Shown here one piece after another: positions 47,739 to 56,703 of a DNA stretch of 64,000 nt; position 1 is the stretch's first letter; each line of letters begins with the position of its first letter. This DNA is from an uncultured Flavobacteriaceae bacterium (GTDB lineage: Bacteria > Bacteroidota > Bacteroidia > Flavobacteriales > Flavobacteriaceae). The position numbers were made by a program, and so were the translations under genes. Location of the stretch: contig CANMFQ010000014.1 in assembly GCA_947497145.1 (NCBI GenBank), forward strand, positions 1 through 64,000, in the 5' to 3' direction. The notes beneath the pieces are model-generated. The model did not search any database. It was not told the DNA's origin and saw only the letters and a list, made by a program, of their open reading frames with translations.

Positions 47739-48530
47739 TTATTCCGTTAAAAGTGATCTATCTAAATGTACATATCCACCATCTACAGTAATAAATTGTC
47801 CGGTAGTGTGCGATGCTCTTTCTGAGATAGTAAACAGGCATGTATCGGCAATTTCTTGCGTAGTGGTCATACGATTTTCAAGGGGTATCTTTTTTATTAT
47901 GGATTTTAATTTTTCTTCTCCGTTTTCTAAGGTTTTTATCCATGTATCATAAGAGGGGGTCCAGCTCTCTGCAATGATAATAGCATTTGAACGAATGCCT
48001 TCCTTTATTAAATCTACAGCCCATTCTCTTGTCAAACCCAATACACCACCCTTGGAAGCAGCGTAACCCGATGTTCTTCCTTGCCCTGTTAAGGCAACCT
48101 TAGAACCTATATTGAGAATATTTCCTTTTGATTTTAGTAAAGCTGGCAAGGCATATTTAACGACCAAAAAGTAACTCACCATATTCAATTTTAACGAGTT
48201 CATGAATTCCTCATAAGATGCATCAAGCCCTACTCCATCATTTACCCCTACATTATTGATAATAGCATCTACCCTTCCATATTTTTCTACAATGGTTTGC
48301 ACTGCGTTTTTTATTTGCTCAGGATCCATAACATCGGTTTTACAGAAAATAGCATCTATTCCATTTGCTTTAATCTTATCTACATAACCATAACCGCGGT
48401 CATTTCTATCAATTACTGCAGGGATTGCCTCTTCAGCTGCTAATGATTGTAAAATGGTATGCCCAATGCTACCCTCTTTACCAGCAGCTCCTGTAATAAT
48501 AACCACTTTTCCTTTTAAACCTAAATCCAT
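47739..48530 (-). CDS. SDR, L-fucose/L-galactose dehydrogenase-like
   Basis: 263 residues, classical short-chain dehydrogenase. The cofactor loop is TGAAGKEGSIG (13-23), and the catalytic residues are Ser143, Tyr156 and Lys160 (GYAASKGG). The segment after the active site (IIIAESWTPSYDTWI) resembles L-fucose dehydrogenases, which oxidise L-fucose and L-galactose at C1 to the lactone. It is followed by the FucP-like permease (51 bases) and preceded by the COG3618 lactonase, giving a sugar to lactone to acid sequence. NAD versus NADP preference cannot be told with confidence. Confidence 0.8.
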   Translation of the reverse strand: MDLGLKGKVVIITGAAGKEGSIGHTILQSLAAEEAIPAVIDRNDRGYGYVDKIKANGIDAIFCKTDVMDPEQIKNAVQTIVEKYGRVDAIINNVGVNDGVGLDASYEEFMNSLKLNMVSYFLVVKYALPALLKSKGNILNIGSKVALTGQGRTSGYAASKGGVLGLTREWAVDLIKEGIRSNAIIIAESWTPSYDTWIKTLENGEEKLKSIIKKIPLENRMTTTQEIADTCLFTISERASHTTGQFITVDGGYVHLDRSLLTE

Positions 48531-48626
48531 TGTATCTATTTTAATTCAACACCACGCTGTTTTATTGCTGTTTAAAACAGGCATACAAACTATGTAAGCT
48601 TCTTTAAACAGCCTTTACACTAGTGC

Positions 48627-49454
48627 TTATAAGTTATAAAAATCTATTGCATTTTTCCCCATCACAGCTTGCTGTTCAGCTGTATTAAGGTTTTGAATAT
48701 AGTCTGTAACTACAGCCTTAACCTGAGCATAATTTCCTGCCACCAAACATACTGGCCAATCAGAACCATACATCATTCTATCAGTACCAAAAACTTCAAA
48801 TACCAAATCTAAATACCGCTGTAATTGCGTTGTTGTCCATGTAGTATACTCTGCTTCAGTAATCATACCTGATGCTTTACAGTATACATTTTCATGCTTT
48901 GCAATTTCTTTCATTAAAACGCTCCATCCATCGTAAAAACCATCTTTAATATAGGGTTTTGCTATATGGTCAATGACAAACTTTTGATTCGGAAATCGTT
49001 TTACAAACTCCAAAGTAGCCCCCAATTGATGTGGAAAAACTAAAATATCATAGGCAGTTTCATACTTTTCTAAAGAAGAAATTCCTTGTAAGAAATCGGG
49101 TCGTAATAAAAAATTATGGTCTGCTTCCTCTTGCACAACATGTCGCCACCCTTTTATTTTCTCCTGCTGATGATATTTTTCAAGCGTACTATCAACGGTA
49201 GGGTCACGCAAATCAACCCAACCGACAACACCTTTAATAAAATCGTTTTCATTAGCAAGGCTTAGAAGAAAATCTGTTTCTGCTAGTGTTTGGTCTGCTT
49301 GAACGGCAACACAACCATCTACGCCATTCTCAGCATAGACCTTTTGTAAATCGGCAGGTAAAAAATCTTTTTTGATAGCTGACATGCTATCATCTATCCA
49401 GGCATGTTTTACAGGGTTGTATTCCCAAAAATGTTGGTGTGAATCAATTGTCAT
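48627..49454 (-). CDS. COG3618 sugar-lactone hydrolase
   Basis: 275 residues, amidohydrolase superfamily, COG3618 group, which includes L-fucono-1,5-lactonase and L-rhamnonate/L-galactonate lactonases. H-x-H metal motif at His6 and His8 (DSHQHFW), with later FVIDHIAKP and RMMYGSDWPVC segments. It should hydrolyse the lactone made by the SDR to L-galactonate (or L-fuconate). Its start overlaps the end of the tagaturonate reductase gene by 11 bases, tight coupling in the operon. Confidence 0.85.
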   Translation of the reverse strand: MTIDSHQHFWEYNPVKHAWIDDSMSAIKKDFLPADLQKVYAENGVDGCVAVQADQTLAETDFLLSLANENDFIKGVVGWVDLRDPTVDSTLEKYHQQEKIKGWRHVVQEEADHNFLLRPDFLQGISSLEKYETAYDILVFPHQLGATLEFVKRFPNQKFVIDHIAKPYIKDGFYDGWSVLMKEIAKHENVYCKASGMITEAEYTTWTTTQLQRYLDLVFEVFGTDRMMYGSDWPVCLVAGNYAQVKAVVTDYIQNLNTAEQQAVMGKNAIDFYNL

Positions 49455-50907
49455 TTTCTGTTATTTTTTTAATAGTTTCCCGTATTCCAATACTTTCAAT
49501 CGAATGAATGTTTTGTGTCAGTTGCTCTACCAGTCCGTTAAACAAAGTAAGGTCAGCACCCCAAATGGTAGTATTACTTAAAACAACACCCACTAAGATA
49601 TCTAATTCCATTTCATTTTTAGCAACTTTTTTCCAATTTGAAGCAAAGAAGTTTATTACCTGCGGACTGTCATTCAATGCAATTCGTTCACCTTCAAAAT
49701 CTCCTTTGTAAAAACGGATAAGTGCCGCAAGCGCAAAAACAATACGCTTAGGCAACTTTCTTTCAGTAAGATAATAATCTTTAAAAGTAGGCAACAAACG
49801 GGTAACAAATTTGCTGGTACTGTTTAATGAAATACTTATTAGTTGATGCTTTAAAAGCGGATTTCTAAATCGGTCTAAAACATCATTTGTAAATTTATTT
49901 AAAACAGCATCAGAAAAAGGTAGAGTCTTACTTATCTCTTCTTTTAAAAGTGATTTAACAAAACCACTTACAACCGTATCATCCATTACTTCCTTTACAA
50001 AACGAATGCCTGCTAAATATCCTACTGGTACCATAGCGGTATGGGCACCATTTAAAATACGGACTTTCATCTCACGATACCTTGCCAAATCATCTACAAA
50101 TTGAACATTCAAAGCCGTTTTAGCAAAAGGCAATTTTGCTTGAATACTAGTATCCCCCTCAATTACCCAACTATGGTAATACTCCCCCGCTACCAGTAGC
50201 TTGTCTTCATAACCTAAATTAGATTGAATTTCTAAGGCGCTATCCGTAGGATATCCAGAAACAATTCTATCTACCAACGTACTGCAAAAATGATTTGCTG
50301 TATATATCCAATGTACAAACTCCTTTCCAAGATGCCATAGCTCGGCATATTTTAAAATAGTATTTTTCAGGGCTACACCGTTATCTTCAATCAATTCACA
50401 AGGCAATAGCACGCATCCTTTTGAAATATCTTTATCAAAATGCAAAAAACGATGGTAAAGCCAGAGGGTTAATTTAGCAGGAAATTCTTTGGGCGGACAA
50501 TCATCAATAGCATCATTTTCATCATATTTGATACCGGCTTCGGTAGTATTGGAAACAATAAATTGAATATCAGGGTTTTTAGCTAATTCTAAATAGGTTT
50601 CCCATGCTGTATAGGGGTTTACAATTTCTTGAATACAATGAACAAGCCTTTTCTCAGCAATCAGTTTTCCATTTTTTATACCGTCTAAAACAACTGTAAA
50701 CAGTCCTTCTTGCTCCTTTAATGCATGGTAATCACCACCTGGCGTAGGTTTAACCACCGCCACACCCCCATTGAAATCGGTTTCATCATTTAATACCTGA
50801 ATCATCCAATCTACAAAGGCACGTAGAAAATTACCTCCTCCAAATTGTAGTACTTTTAAGGGAACTTTTTTGGTTTTGTTTGTGGTTTTTCGGTCTAAAT
50901 TTTTCAT
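49444..50907 (-). CDS. uxaB: Tagaturonate reductase (altronate oxidoreductase)
   Basis: 487 residues, mannitol dehydrogenase superfamily. N-terminal LQFGGGNFLRAFVDWM, then NTTEAGIKYD and KVRILNGAHTAMVPVGYL typical of UxaB. It reduces D-tagaturonate to D-altronate with NADH. No uronate isomerase (UxaC) is encoded beside it. Instead the neighbouring Zn-ADH could make tagaturonate from L-galactonate, and the altronate dehydratase six bases upstream takes the product. Start ATG 50907 follows the altronate dehydratase stop directly. Confidence 0.92.
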   Translation of the reverse strand: MKNLDRKTTNKTKKVPLKVLQFGGGNFLRAFVDWMIQVLNDETDFNGGVAVVKPTPGGDYHALKEQEGLFTVVLDGIKNGKLIAEKRLVHCIQEIVNPYTAWETYLELAKNPDIQFIVSNTTEAGIKYDENDAIDDCPPKEFPAKLTLWLYHRFLHFDKDISKGCVLLPCELIEDNGVALKNTILKYAELWHLGKEFVHWIYTANHFCSTLVDRIVSGYPTDSALEIQSNLGYEDKLLVAGEYYHSWVIEGDTSIQAKLPFAKTALNVQFVDDLARYREMKVRILNGAHTAMVPVGYLAGIRFVKEVMDDTVVSGFVKSLLKEEISKTLPFSDAVLNKFTNDVLDRFRNPLLKHQLISISLNSTSKFVTRLLPTFKDYYLTERKLPKRIVFALAALIRFYKGDFEGERIALNDSPQVINFFASNWKKVAKNEMELDILVGVVLSNTTIWGADLTLFNGLVEQLTQNIHSIESIGIRETIKKITENDN

Positions 50908-50913
50908 AAATAG

Positions 50914-52566
50914 CTATAAAGAAATACCTCGTTTCCAAGGAATAAAATCATCTTGCGCCAAGCGAACAGAGGCGGTAAGAGCTTCTCCACTTGCTACGGC
51001 AATTATATATTCTAACAATGCTTCACCCTTAGAAGCAATGGTATCTTCTCCTGTGATAATAGTACCTGTATTAAAATCAATAATATCACTCATTTTCTCT
51101 GTTAGTGCTGTATTACTAGACACCTTAATTACAGGCGCTACTGGGTTTCCTGTTGGCGTACCCAAACCGGTTGTAAAAGCGATTACATTACAGCCTGACC
51201 CCGCAAGCCCCGTAGTACTTTCAACATCATTACCGGGCGTACATAACAGGTTTAGCCCTTTTTTTGTGCATTTCTCCGTGTAATCCAAAACATCGGTAAT
51301 TACCGAAGTACCTCCTTTTTTTGCCGCTCCTGCCGATTTCATCGCATCTGTAATTAAACCATCTTTAATATTTCCTGGGGATGGATTATTTTTAAACCCT
51401 GACCCCAAGGCAACCGCTCTGGCGGCATAGGTATCCATAAGATGTGTAAATTTCTTTTTATTTTCTTCAGATGCACATCGATTAATGAGTTCTTGCTCTA
51501 CGCCATTCAGTTCAGGAAACTCTGATAATACTGTTGTTGCGCCTAAAGCAACCAACAAATCAGAAGTATACCCCAAAGTAGGGTTTGCCGAAATACCCGA
51601 AAACCCATCTGAACCACCGCATTCTAATCCCAAGGTTAAATGCTGTAAAGATGCTGGTTTTCGCTCAATTTTATTTGCCTCAATAAGGCCTAAAAAGGTC
51701 TTTTTTACAGCCTCAGCAATAAAATGACGTTCACTTTTACTTTTTTGTTGTTCTAAAACATGTAGCGGTTTAGAAAAATTTGCATCACGCTCATGAATAC
51801 TACTCAAGAGGTTTTTAACCTCAGCATTTTGGCAACCCAAACTTAAAATTGTAGCTCCAGCAACATTAGCATTCGTAATGTACCCCGCTAATAGACTTGT
51901 TAAGGTTTCAGAATCTAAACGAAAACCACCACAGCCACCATCATGTGTTAAAAACTTAATGCCATCAACATTGGCGAAGGTTCTATTTTGCTTAATTTCT
52001 TCAGGTGTGCGGATGATTTCGGTATTCATTATATCAGCAGCAGAAGCTCCATTTTGGTACTGGTTTACCAAACTATCAGTATCTACAATAAAGTCTATTG
52101 TGGTATGATATCCTAATGATTCTTGTAATGCCGATTTTAATACTTCTACATTACGGTTCTCACAAAAAACCATGGGAATAACAAGCCAATAATTTGCTGT
52201 ACCCACACTACCATCTGCTCTATGATAGCCATTAAAAGTTCGGTTTTTCCATTTACTAACATCAGGAGCTTGCCAGGTATATTTTTCACCACCCACCCCG
52301 TAATTTGCAGAGGCATGAACACAGTTTTCTATTGAAATACGCGCTCCTTTAGCAATATTTTTGATTGCTTTTCCAACCAAAACACCGTACATAATCACTT
52401 CATCGCCTGCTTTAAAATCATGCAAGGCAAATTTATGCTTAGCAGCAATAGGTTCTACAGCACTAAAAGAATCAGTCTCCGTAGTGATTACATCACCACT
52501 TTCAATATCTTGAAGCGCTGCTAAAATATTGTCATTAGGGTGGATTTTAAGGAATTTCTGCTTCAT
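50914..52566 (-). CDS. uxaA: Altronate dehydratase
   Basis: 550 residues. N-terminal SAF domain (about 1-95, HPNDNILAALQDIESGDVI) and a large UxaA/GarD dehydratase domain (about 105-545) with the conserved FLTHDGGCGG, LGLECGGSDGFSGI and LLCTPGNDVESTTGLAGSGCN. It dehydrates D-altronate to 2-keto-3-deoxy-D-gluconate, an iron-dependent reaction. It is located between uxaB and the KDPG aldolase gene with gaps of six and seven bases. Confidence 0.93.
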   Translation of the reverse strand: MKQKFLKIHPNDNILAALQDIESGDVITTETDSFSAVEPIAAKHKFALHDFKAGDEVIMYGVLVGKAIKNIAKGARISIENCVHASANYGVGGEKYTWQAPDVSKWKNRTFNGYHRADGSVGTANYWLVIPMVFCENRNVEVLKSALQESLGYHTTIDFIVDTDSLVNQYQNGASAADIMNTEIIRTPEEIKQNRTFANVDGIKFLTHDGGCGGFRLDSETLTSLLAGYITNANVAGATILSLGCQNAEVKNLLSSIHERDANFSKPLHVLEQQKSKSERHFIAEAVKKTFLGLIEANKIERKPASLQHLTLGLECGGSDGFSGISANPTLGYTSDLLVALGATTVLSEFPELNGVEQELINRCASEENKKKFTHLMDTYAARAVALGSGFKNNPSPGNIKDGLITDAMKSAGAAKKGGTSVITDVLDYTEKCTKKGLNLLCTPGNDVESTTGLAGSGCNVIAFTTGLGTPTGNPVAPVIKVSSNTALTEKMSDIIDFNTGTIITGEDTIASKGEALLEYIIAVASGEALTASVRLAQDDFIPWKRGISL

Positions 52567-52573
52567 AAGTGAA

Positions 52574-53242
52574 CTACTTCCGCAACTTTTTAATCAAGCT
52601 CAACGCCTCTTTTACTTTAGTTTCTAAACCTTTAAAATCTTTATTAGCTAAAATATCCTTACTAATTAATTGCGACCCCATACCCACACAAGTTACACCA
52701 GCATCAAACCATGCTTTTAAATTTTCTTCATTAGGTGCAACGCCACCTGTTGGCATTATACTCGTCCACGGTTGCGGACCTTTTATCCCTTTTACAAATT
52801 TAGGGCCGTAAATATCACCTGGAAAAAGTTTTACTATTTCGCACCCCAATTCTTCTGCTTTGGCTATTTCTGTCAAAGACCCGCAGCCAGGTGACCACAA
52901 TACTTTTCGTCGGTTACAAGCAATAGCAATATCTTCTCGCAATACAGGAGTGACTACAAAATTAGCTCCTAAAAGCATATAGGTAGATGCTGCTCCGGCA
53001 TCGGTTATTGAACCCACTCCTAAAATCATACCTGGTAATTCGGCAATGGCATATTTGTTTAGTTCGCCAAATATTTCGTGAGCAAAATCACCCCTTGAGG
53101 TAAATTCTAGTAAACGTGCTCCGCCATCATAGCAGGCTTTTAACACTTTTTTACCTAACTCAATATCTGAATGAAAAAACAATGGAATCATTCCCGTTTC
53201 CTTCATTACAGATGCAACTTCAATTCTTGTATATTGTGCCAT
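52574..53242 (-). CDS. eda: KDPG/KHG aldolase
   Basis: 222 residues, class I aldolase TIM barrel. Schiff-base Lys138 in CEIVKLFPGD and Glu46 in LLEFTSR correspond to E. coli Eda Lys133 and Glu45. It cleaves 2-keto-3-deoxy-6-phosphogluconate to pyruvate and glyceraldehyde-3-phosphate, and some homologues also accept the galactonate epimer. It lies between KDG kinase and altronate dehydratase. Confidence 0.93.
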   Translation of the reverse strand: MAQYTRIEVASVMKETGMIPLFFHSDIELGKKVLKACYDGGARLLEFTSRGDFAHEIFGELNKYAIAELPGMILGVGSITDAGAASTYMLLGANFVVTPVLREDIAIACNRRKVLWSPGCGSLTEIAKAEELGCEIVKLFPGDIYGPKFVKGIKGPQPWTSIMPTGGVAPNEENLKAWFDAGVTCVGMGSQLISKDILANKDFKGLETKVKEALSLIKKLRK

Positions 53243-53320
53243 AAAATATCAATATATTATTGTTCTGGTGTCTCTACTATCACATAAAGACACCAGACTA
53301 TTTAATTCGTTATTACTTTT

Positions 53321-54361
53321 TTAACGAGCTACTCTACCAGAGGCATCACCGCTCATTAATTTTTCTACTTCTGCTACGGTAACCAAATTAGCATCTCCTT
53401 TAATGGTATGTTTTAAACAAGAAGCTGCCACGGCAAAATTCAATGCATTCTGGGTATCTTCTGGGTACGTTAGTAATCCATAAATTAAGCCACCCATAAA
53501 AGAATCTCCACCACCTACTCTATCAACGATATCAGTAATTTGATACTGCGGCGATTGGTACATTTGTTTGCCATCATATAAAACACCAGCCCATGTATTA
53601 TGAGAAGCTGAAATTGAACCTCTTAAGGTTGTAATTACCTTTTGCGCCTTTGGAAACTTCTGCATCATCTGCTTACAAACCGATAAAAAAGCTTCTGCGG
53701 TAACATCATGCCCCTGTGTTGTAATATCAAGCCCTTCTGGTTTGATTCCAAAGTGTTTTTCTGCATCTTCTTCATTACCCAAAATAACATCGCAATATGA
53801 GGTCAACTCGGTCATAATGCCTTCTGGCTCTACGCCGTATTTCCACAATTTTGCACGGTAATTTAAATCTGTTGAAATGGTTATTCCCAAATCACTAGCC
53901 GCCTTTACAGCTTCTAAACAAACATCAGCAGCAGCCTGAGAAATAGCTGGCGTTATCCCCGTCCAATGAAACCAACCAGCACCATCAAATACCTTTTCCC
54001 AATCTATCATTCCTGTTTTTATTTCAGAAATAGCAGAATGTGCACGGTCATACACCACCTTACTCCCACGAGATACAGCACCTGTTTCTAGAAAATAAAT
54101 CCCTAAACGGTCACCTCCAAAAATAATATTATCCGTATTTACACCACGCTTTCGCATTTCCATTAAGGCACATTGCCCTATATCGTTATTAGGTAAACGG
54201 GTAACAAAATCTACAGGAATACCATAATTGGCTAAAGATACCGCTACGTTTGATTCACCACCACCGTAAACCACATCAAAAGAGGTTGCTTGAGAGAATC
54301 TTAAAAATCCCGGAGGAGCTAAACGAAGCATAATCTCTCCGAAAGTTACTACTTTTTTCAT
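53321..54361 (-). CDS. kdgK: 2-keto-3-deoxygluconate kinase
   Basis: 346 residues from ATG 54361, which gives the family start (M)KKVVTFGEIMLRLAPPG. A longer reading from 54424 overlaps the upstream gene and adds a foreign tail. PfkB/ribokinase fold: substrate-binding GGGESNVAVSLA and the ATP/anion-hole motif VGGGDSFMGGLIYGL. It phosphorylates KDG at C6 to KDPG. It follows the Zn-ADH (14 bases) and precedes eda. Confidence 0.9.
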   Translation of the reverse strand: MKKVVTFGEIMLRLAPPGFLRFSQATSFDVVYGGGESNVAVSLANYGIPVDFVTRLPNNDIGQCALMEMRKRGVNTDNIIFGGDRLGIYFLETGAVSRGSKVVYDRAHSAISEIKTGMIDWEKVFDGAGWFHWTGITPAISQAAADVCLEAVKAASDLGITISTDLNYRAKLWKYGVEPEGIMTELTSYCDVILGNEEDAEKHFGIKPEGLDITTQGHDVTAEAFLSVCKQMMQKFPKAQKVITTLRGSISASHNTWAGVLYDGKQMYQSPQYQITDIVDRVGGGDSFMGGLIYGLLTYPEDTQNALNFAVAASCLKHTIKGDANLVTVAEVEKLMSGDASGRVAR

Positions 54362-54375
54362 ATTACTAAAATGTA

Positions 54376-55389
54376 TTAAAAATTTATTGTTGCTTTTATT
54401 ACTCCTGTAGCTGGATTTACCCAACTATCAAAATTTGCTATCATTGCTGTATAATCGACCGTATGGGTAATGAAAGAGTCTACAGGAAATTCACCTTTTT
54501 CCAGCACTGAAATTACATATTTAAAATCAGCTACAGTAGCATTTCTACTACACATTATAGTTGTTTCTTTTGCATGAATCGCAGGGTGCGTAAACGTTAA
54601 TTCTCCTTTTGACAAACCTACTAAAACATACCGTCCGCCATGTGACATATAATCTGGTCCCGATTCTAAAGCTCCTTTATGCCCTGTAGCATCAAAAACA
54701 GCTGCTGCCATATCACCATTGGTAAGGACATTAATTTCATCTACAGTATTAGCACCCGCCAAAACTACATGATTAACCCCTATTTTATCTTTTGCATAAT
54801 TGAGTCGGTCTTGATTTACATCTATGGCGATAATTGTAGCACCTGCTAGTTGCGCTAACTTCATAATACCAATACCGATGGGGCCGCAACCTATTACCAC
54901 AATTGTCTCTCCTTGCTGTAAGCCTGCACGCCTAATAGCGTGTGCACCAATAGCTAGCGGCTCAACTATAGCCATTTGATTGTGTGTGAGATTTTTTGCA
55001 GGAATCAATATATCAACAGGAACAGTAATTTTCTCTTGCATACCGCCATCTGTATGAATACCCAACACTTGAATGCTTGTACAGCAATTGGTTTTACATT
55101 TTTTACACGCAACACAATTATTGCAGCTTAAATACGGCATCACAACAACATGGTCACCTGCTTGTATACCAGCTTCATTACTATCTATTTCTTCAACTAC
55201 GGTTGCCAATTCATGCCCCAAAATTCTGGGGTACGTAAAAAAAGGTTGATTACCAGCATAGGCATGTAAATCGGTGCCGCAAACACCAACTTTAGTCACT
55301 TTCAATAAAGCCTCTCCTGTTTTTCTTTTTGGTGCTTCCTTTTCCTTTAAAACAAATTCTCCCGGCTTTTCACAAACAATGTATTTCAT
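54376..55389 (-). CDS. Zinc alcohol dehydrogenase, candidate L-galactonate dehydrogenase
   Basis: 337 residues, medium-chain dehydrogenase. Catalytic zinc ligands Cys37, His59 and Glu60 (GHELATV); structural zinc Cys89, Cys92, Cys95 and Cys103; NAD motif VVIGCGPIGIGIMKLA. It is the first gene of the eight-gene operon. E. coli LgoD (YjjN), a similar enzyme, oxidises L-galactonate at C5 to D-tagaturonate. Placement with a lactonase upstream of that step and uxaB downstream supports the same reaction here. RspB-like or sorbitol-dehydrogenase specificity cannot be excluded. Confidence 0.75.
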   Translation of the reverse strand: MKYIVCEKPGEFVLKEKEAPKRKTGEALLKVTKVGVCGTDLHAYAGNQPFFTYPRILGHELATVVEEIDSNEAGIQAGDHVVVMPYLSCNNCVACKKCKTNCCTSIQVLGIHTDGGMQEKITVPVDILIPAKNLTHNQMAIVEPLAIGAHAIRRAGLQQGETIVVIGCGPIGIGIMKLAQLAGATIIAIDVNQDRLNYAKDKIGVNHVVLAGANTVDEINVLTNGDMAAAVFDATGHKGALESGPDYMSHGGRYVLVGLSKGELTFTHPAIHAKETTIMCSRNATVADFKYVISVLEKGEFPVDSFITHTVDYTAMIANFDSWVNPATGVIKATINF

Positions 55390-55688
55390 GTAGTCTTTAT
55401 TTTTTTACTTAGCGCCTAATCAACAACACCCAAGTAGTAAATCTACTTCTGTTTCTGACCAACACTACGCATTAGTTTCAGATATACCTGATTTTTAACT
55501 AGTGCATGCCAATCGCTATGCTGAATTGCTTCAATCACATTTGAAGTCAAAAGTAAATGAACCCAAAAGGAAAAGCTACCACAAATCATCCAATTTACGA
55601 TACTATATTTGCCCAATACAATTATTTAATTCTAAATTAGCTTTTAAAATGTTAGATTGCAATCAAATTTAATCATAAACTATACCTA
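55390..55688. other. Divergent intergenic region, catabolic operon / AraC regulator
   Basis: About 300 bases with no gene. It carries the promoters for the leftward L-galactose-type operon and the rightward AraC gene. A short TAAATTAG sequence near 55640 is shared with the operator candidate at 31571 but is too short to rely on. Confidence 0.5.
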
Positions 55689-56558
55689 TTGAAATTACAT
55701 CTACTTCATAGAGAAAACCCTGAAAACAGTTCTTTTATGGTCACGCATCATGTAGAACCTTTCTTTTTAAAAGTATGGCATTACCACCCCGAATTAGAAC
55801 TGGTTTTAACCATAAAAAGTTCGGGCACCCGTTTTGTTGGTGATAGCATAAAAAAGTTTGAGGCTGGTGATGTTGTTTTAATTGGAAAGAATTTACCGCA
55901 TATGTGGCTTAATGATGATGCCTATTTTCAAAAAAACAATGCACTAGTTGCAGAAGATATTGCCATTCATTTTAATAAGGATTTTTTAGGGCCTGATTTT
56001 TTAAAAGTAAATGAAATGAAAGCCATATCAAACTTGTTATATCAGTCAAGATATGGCATCAAATTTTGTAACCCTAGCAAAAAAATAAGCAAAGGAATTT
56101 TAAAAATTAATGCCTTAAAACCGAGTATAGAGCGAACACTAAAATTCATTAAAGTATTACATCACTTGTCTAAACATACAGATTACGAGCTTTTGGTTAG
56201 CGAAGGTTTTGTAAATACCTTCAAACAAAATCAAAATGAAAGTTTAGACCGAACCTATGAGTTTATTTTTGAAAATTTTGCTAAGCCCATTACGCTAAAA
56301 GATGTTGCTGAAATTGCTAAAATGAATCCGTCGGCTTTTAGTCGTTTTTTTAAAAGAGTAAATCGCAAAACTTTTTCAAAATACCTTAATGAACTTCGCA
56401 TAGGGTACGCGTGCAAATTACTGATAGAAAACAAAAGTAAGATAGCCACTATTTGTTACGAATGTGGCTATAATAATATTTCAAATTTCAATCGGCAGTT
56501 TAGAGCTATAAAACAAATGTCTCCCTCAGAATATTTAGAGCAGCAGCGAAGTAAGTAG
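55689..56558 (+). CDS. AraC-family regulator of the sugar operon (TTG start)
   Basis: 289 residues. A cupin-type N-terminal domain (FFLKVWHYHPELELVLTIKSSGTRFVGDS) is followed by two HTH motifs (TLKDVAEIAKMNPSAFSRFFKRV and IATICYECGYNNISNFNRQFRAI). The start is TTG; the first ATG (55737) would lose 16 residues that align with the N-terminus of the paralogue at 57564, so TTG is preferred. It is divergent from the eight-gene operon and very probably its activator. Ligand likely a pathway sugar or acid. Confidence 0.88.
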   Translation: MKLHLLHRENPENSSFMVTHHVEPFFLKVWHYHPELELVLTIKSSGTRFVGDSIKKFEAGDVVLIGKNLPHMWLNDDAYFQKNNALVAEDIAIHFNKDFLGPDFLKVNEMKAISNLLYQSRYGIKFCNPSKKISKGILKINALKPSIERTLKFIKVLHHLSKHTDYELLVSEGFVNTFKQNQNESLDRTYEFIFENFAKPITLKDVAEIAKMNPSAFSRFFKRVNRKTFSKYLNELRIGYACKLLIENKSKIATICYECGYNNISNFNRQFRAIKQMSPSEYLEQQRSK

Positions 56559-56703
56559 CAGCTGGTAGGAAATATTTAAAAAACAAATGTGCTCCTATTT
56601 TTGATGAGACACTACAACTAAAGCTTATTGTTTTGCGAAAAATATTCTATTTTATGATTTACCAATATTTTACATAAACTACTAACATTACCCCTCTGTT
56701 TTA

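Noticed and set aside
46344-55389. Straightforward D-galacturonate catabolic operon
   Set aside because: uxaA, uxaB, kdgK and eda fit, but there is no uxaC, no uronate transporter and no pectate lyase in the window; the SDR, lactonase, Zn-ADH and FucP-like permease fit L-galactose better.
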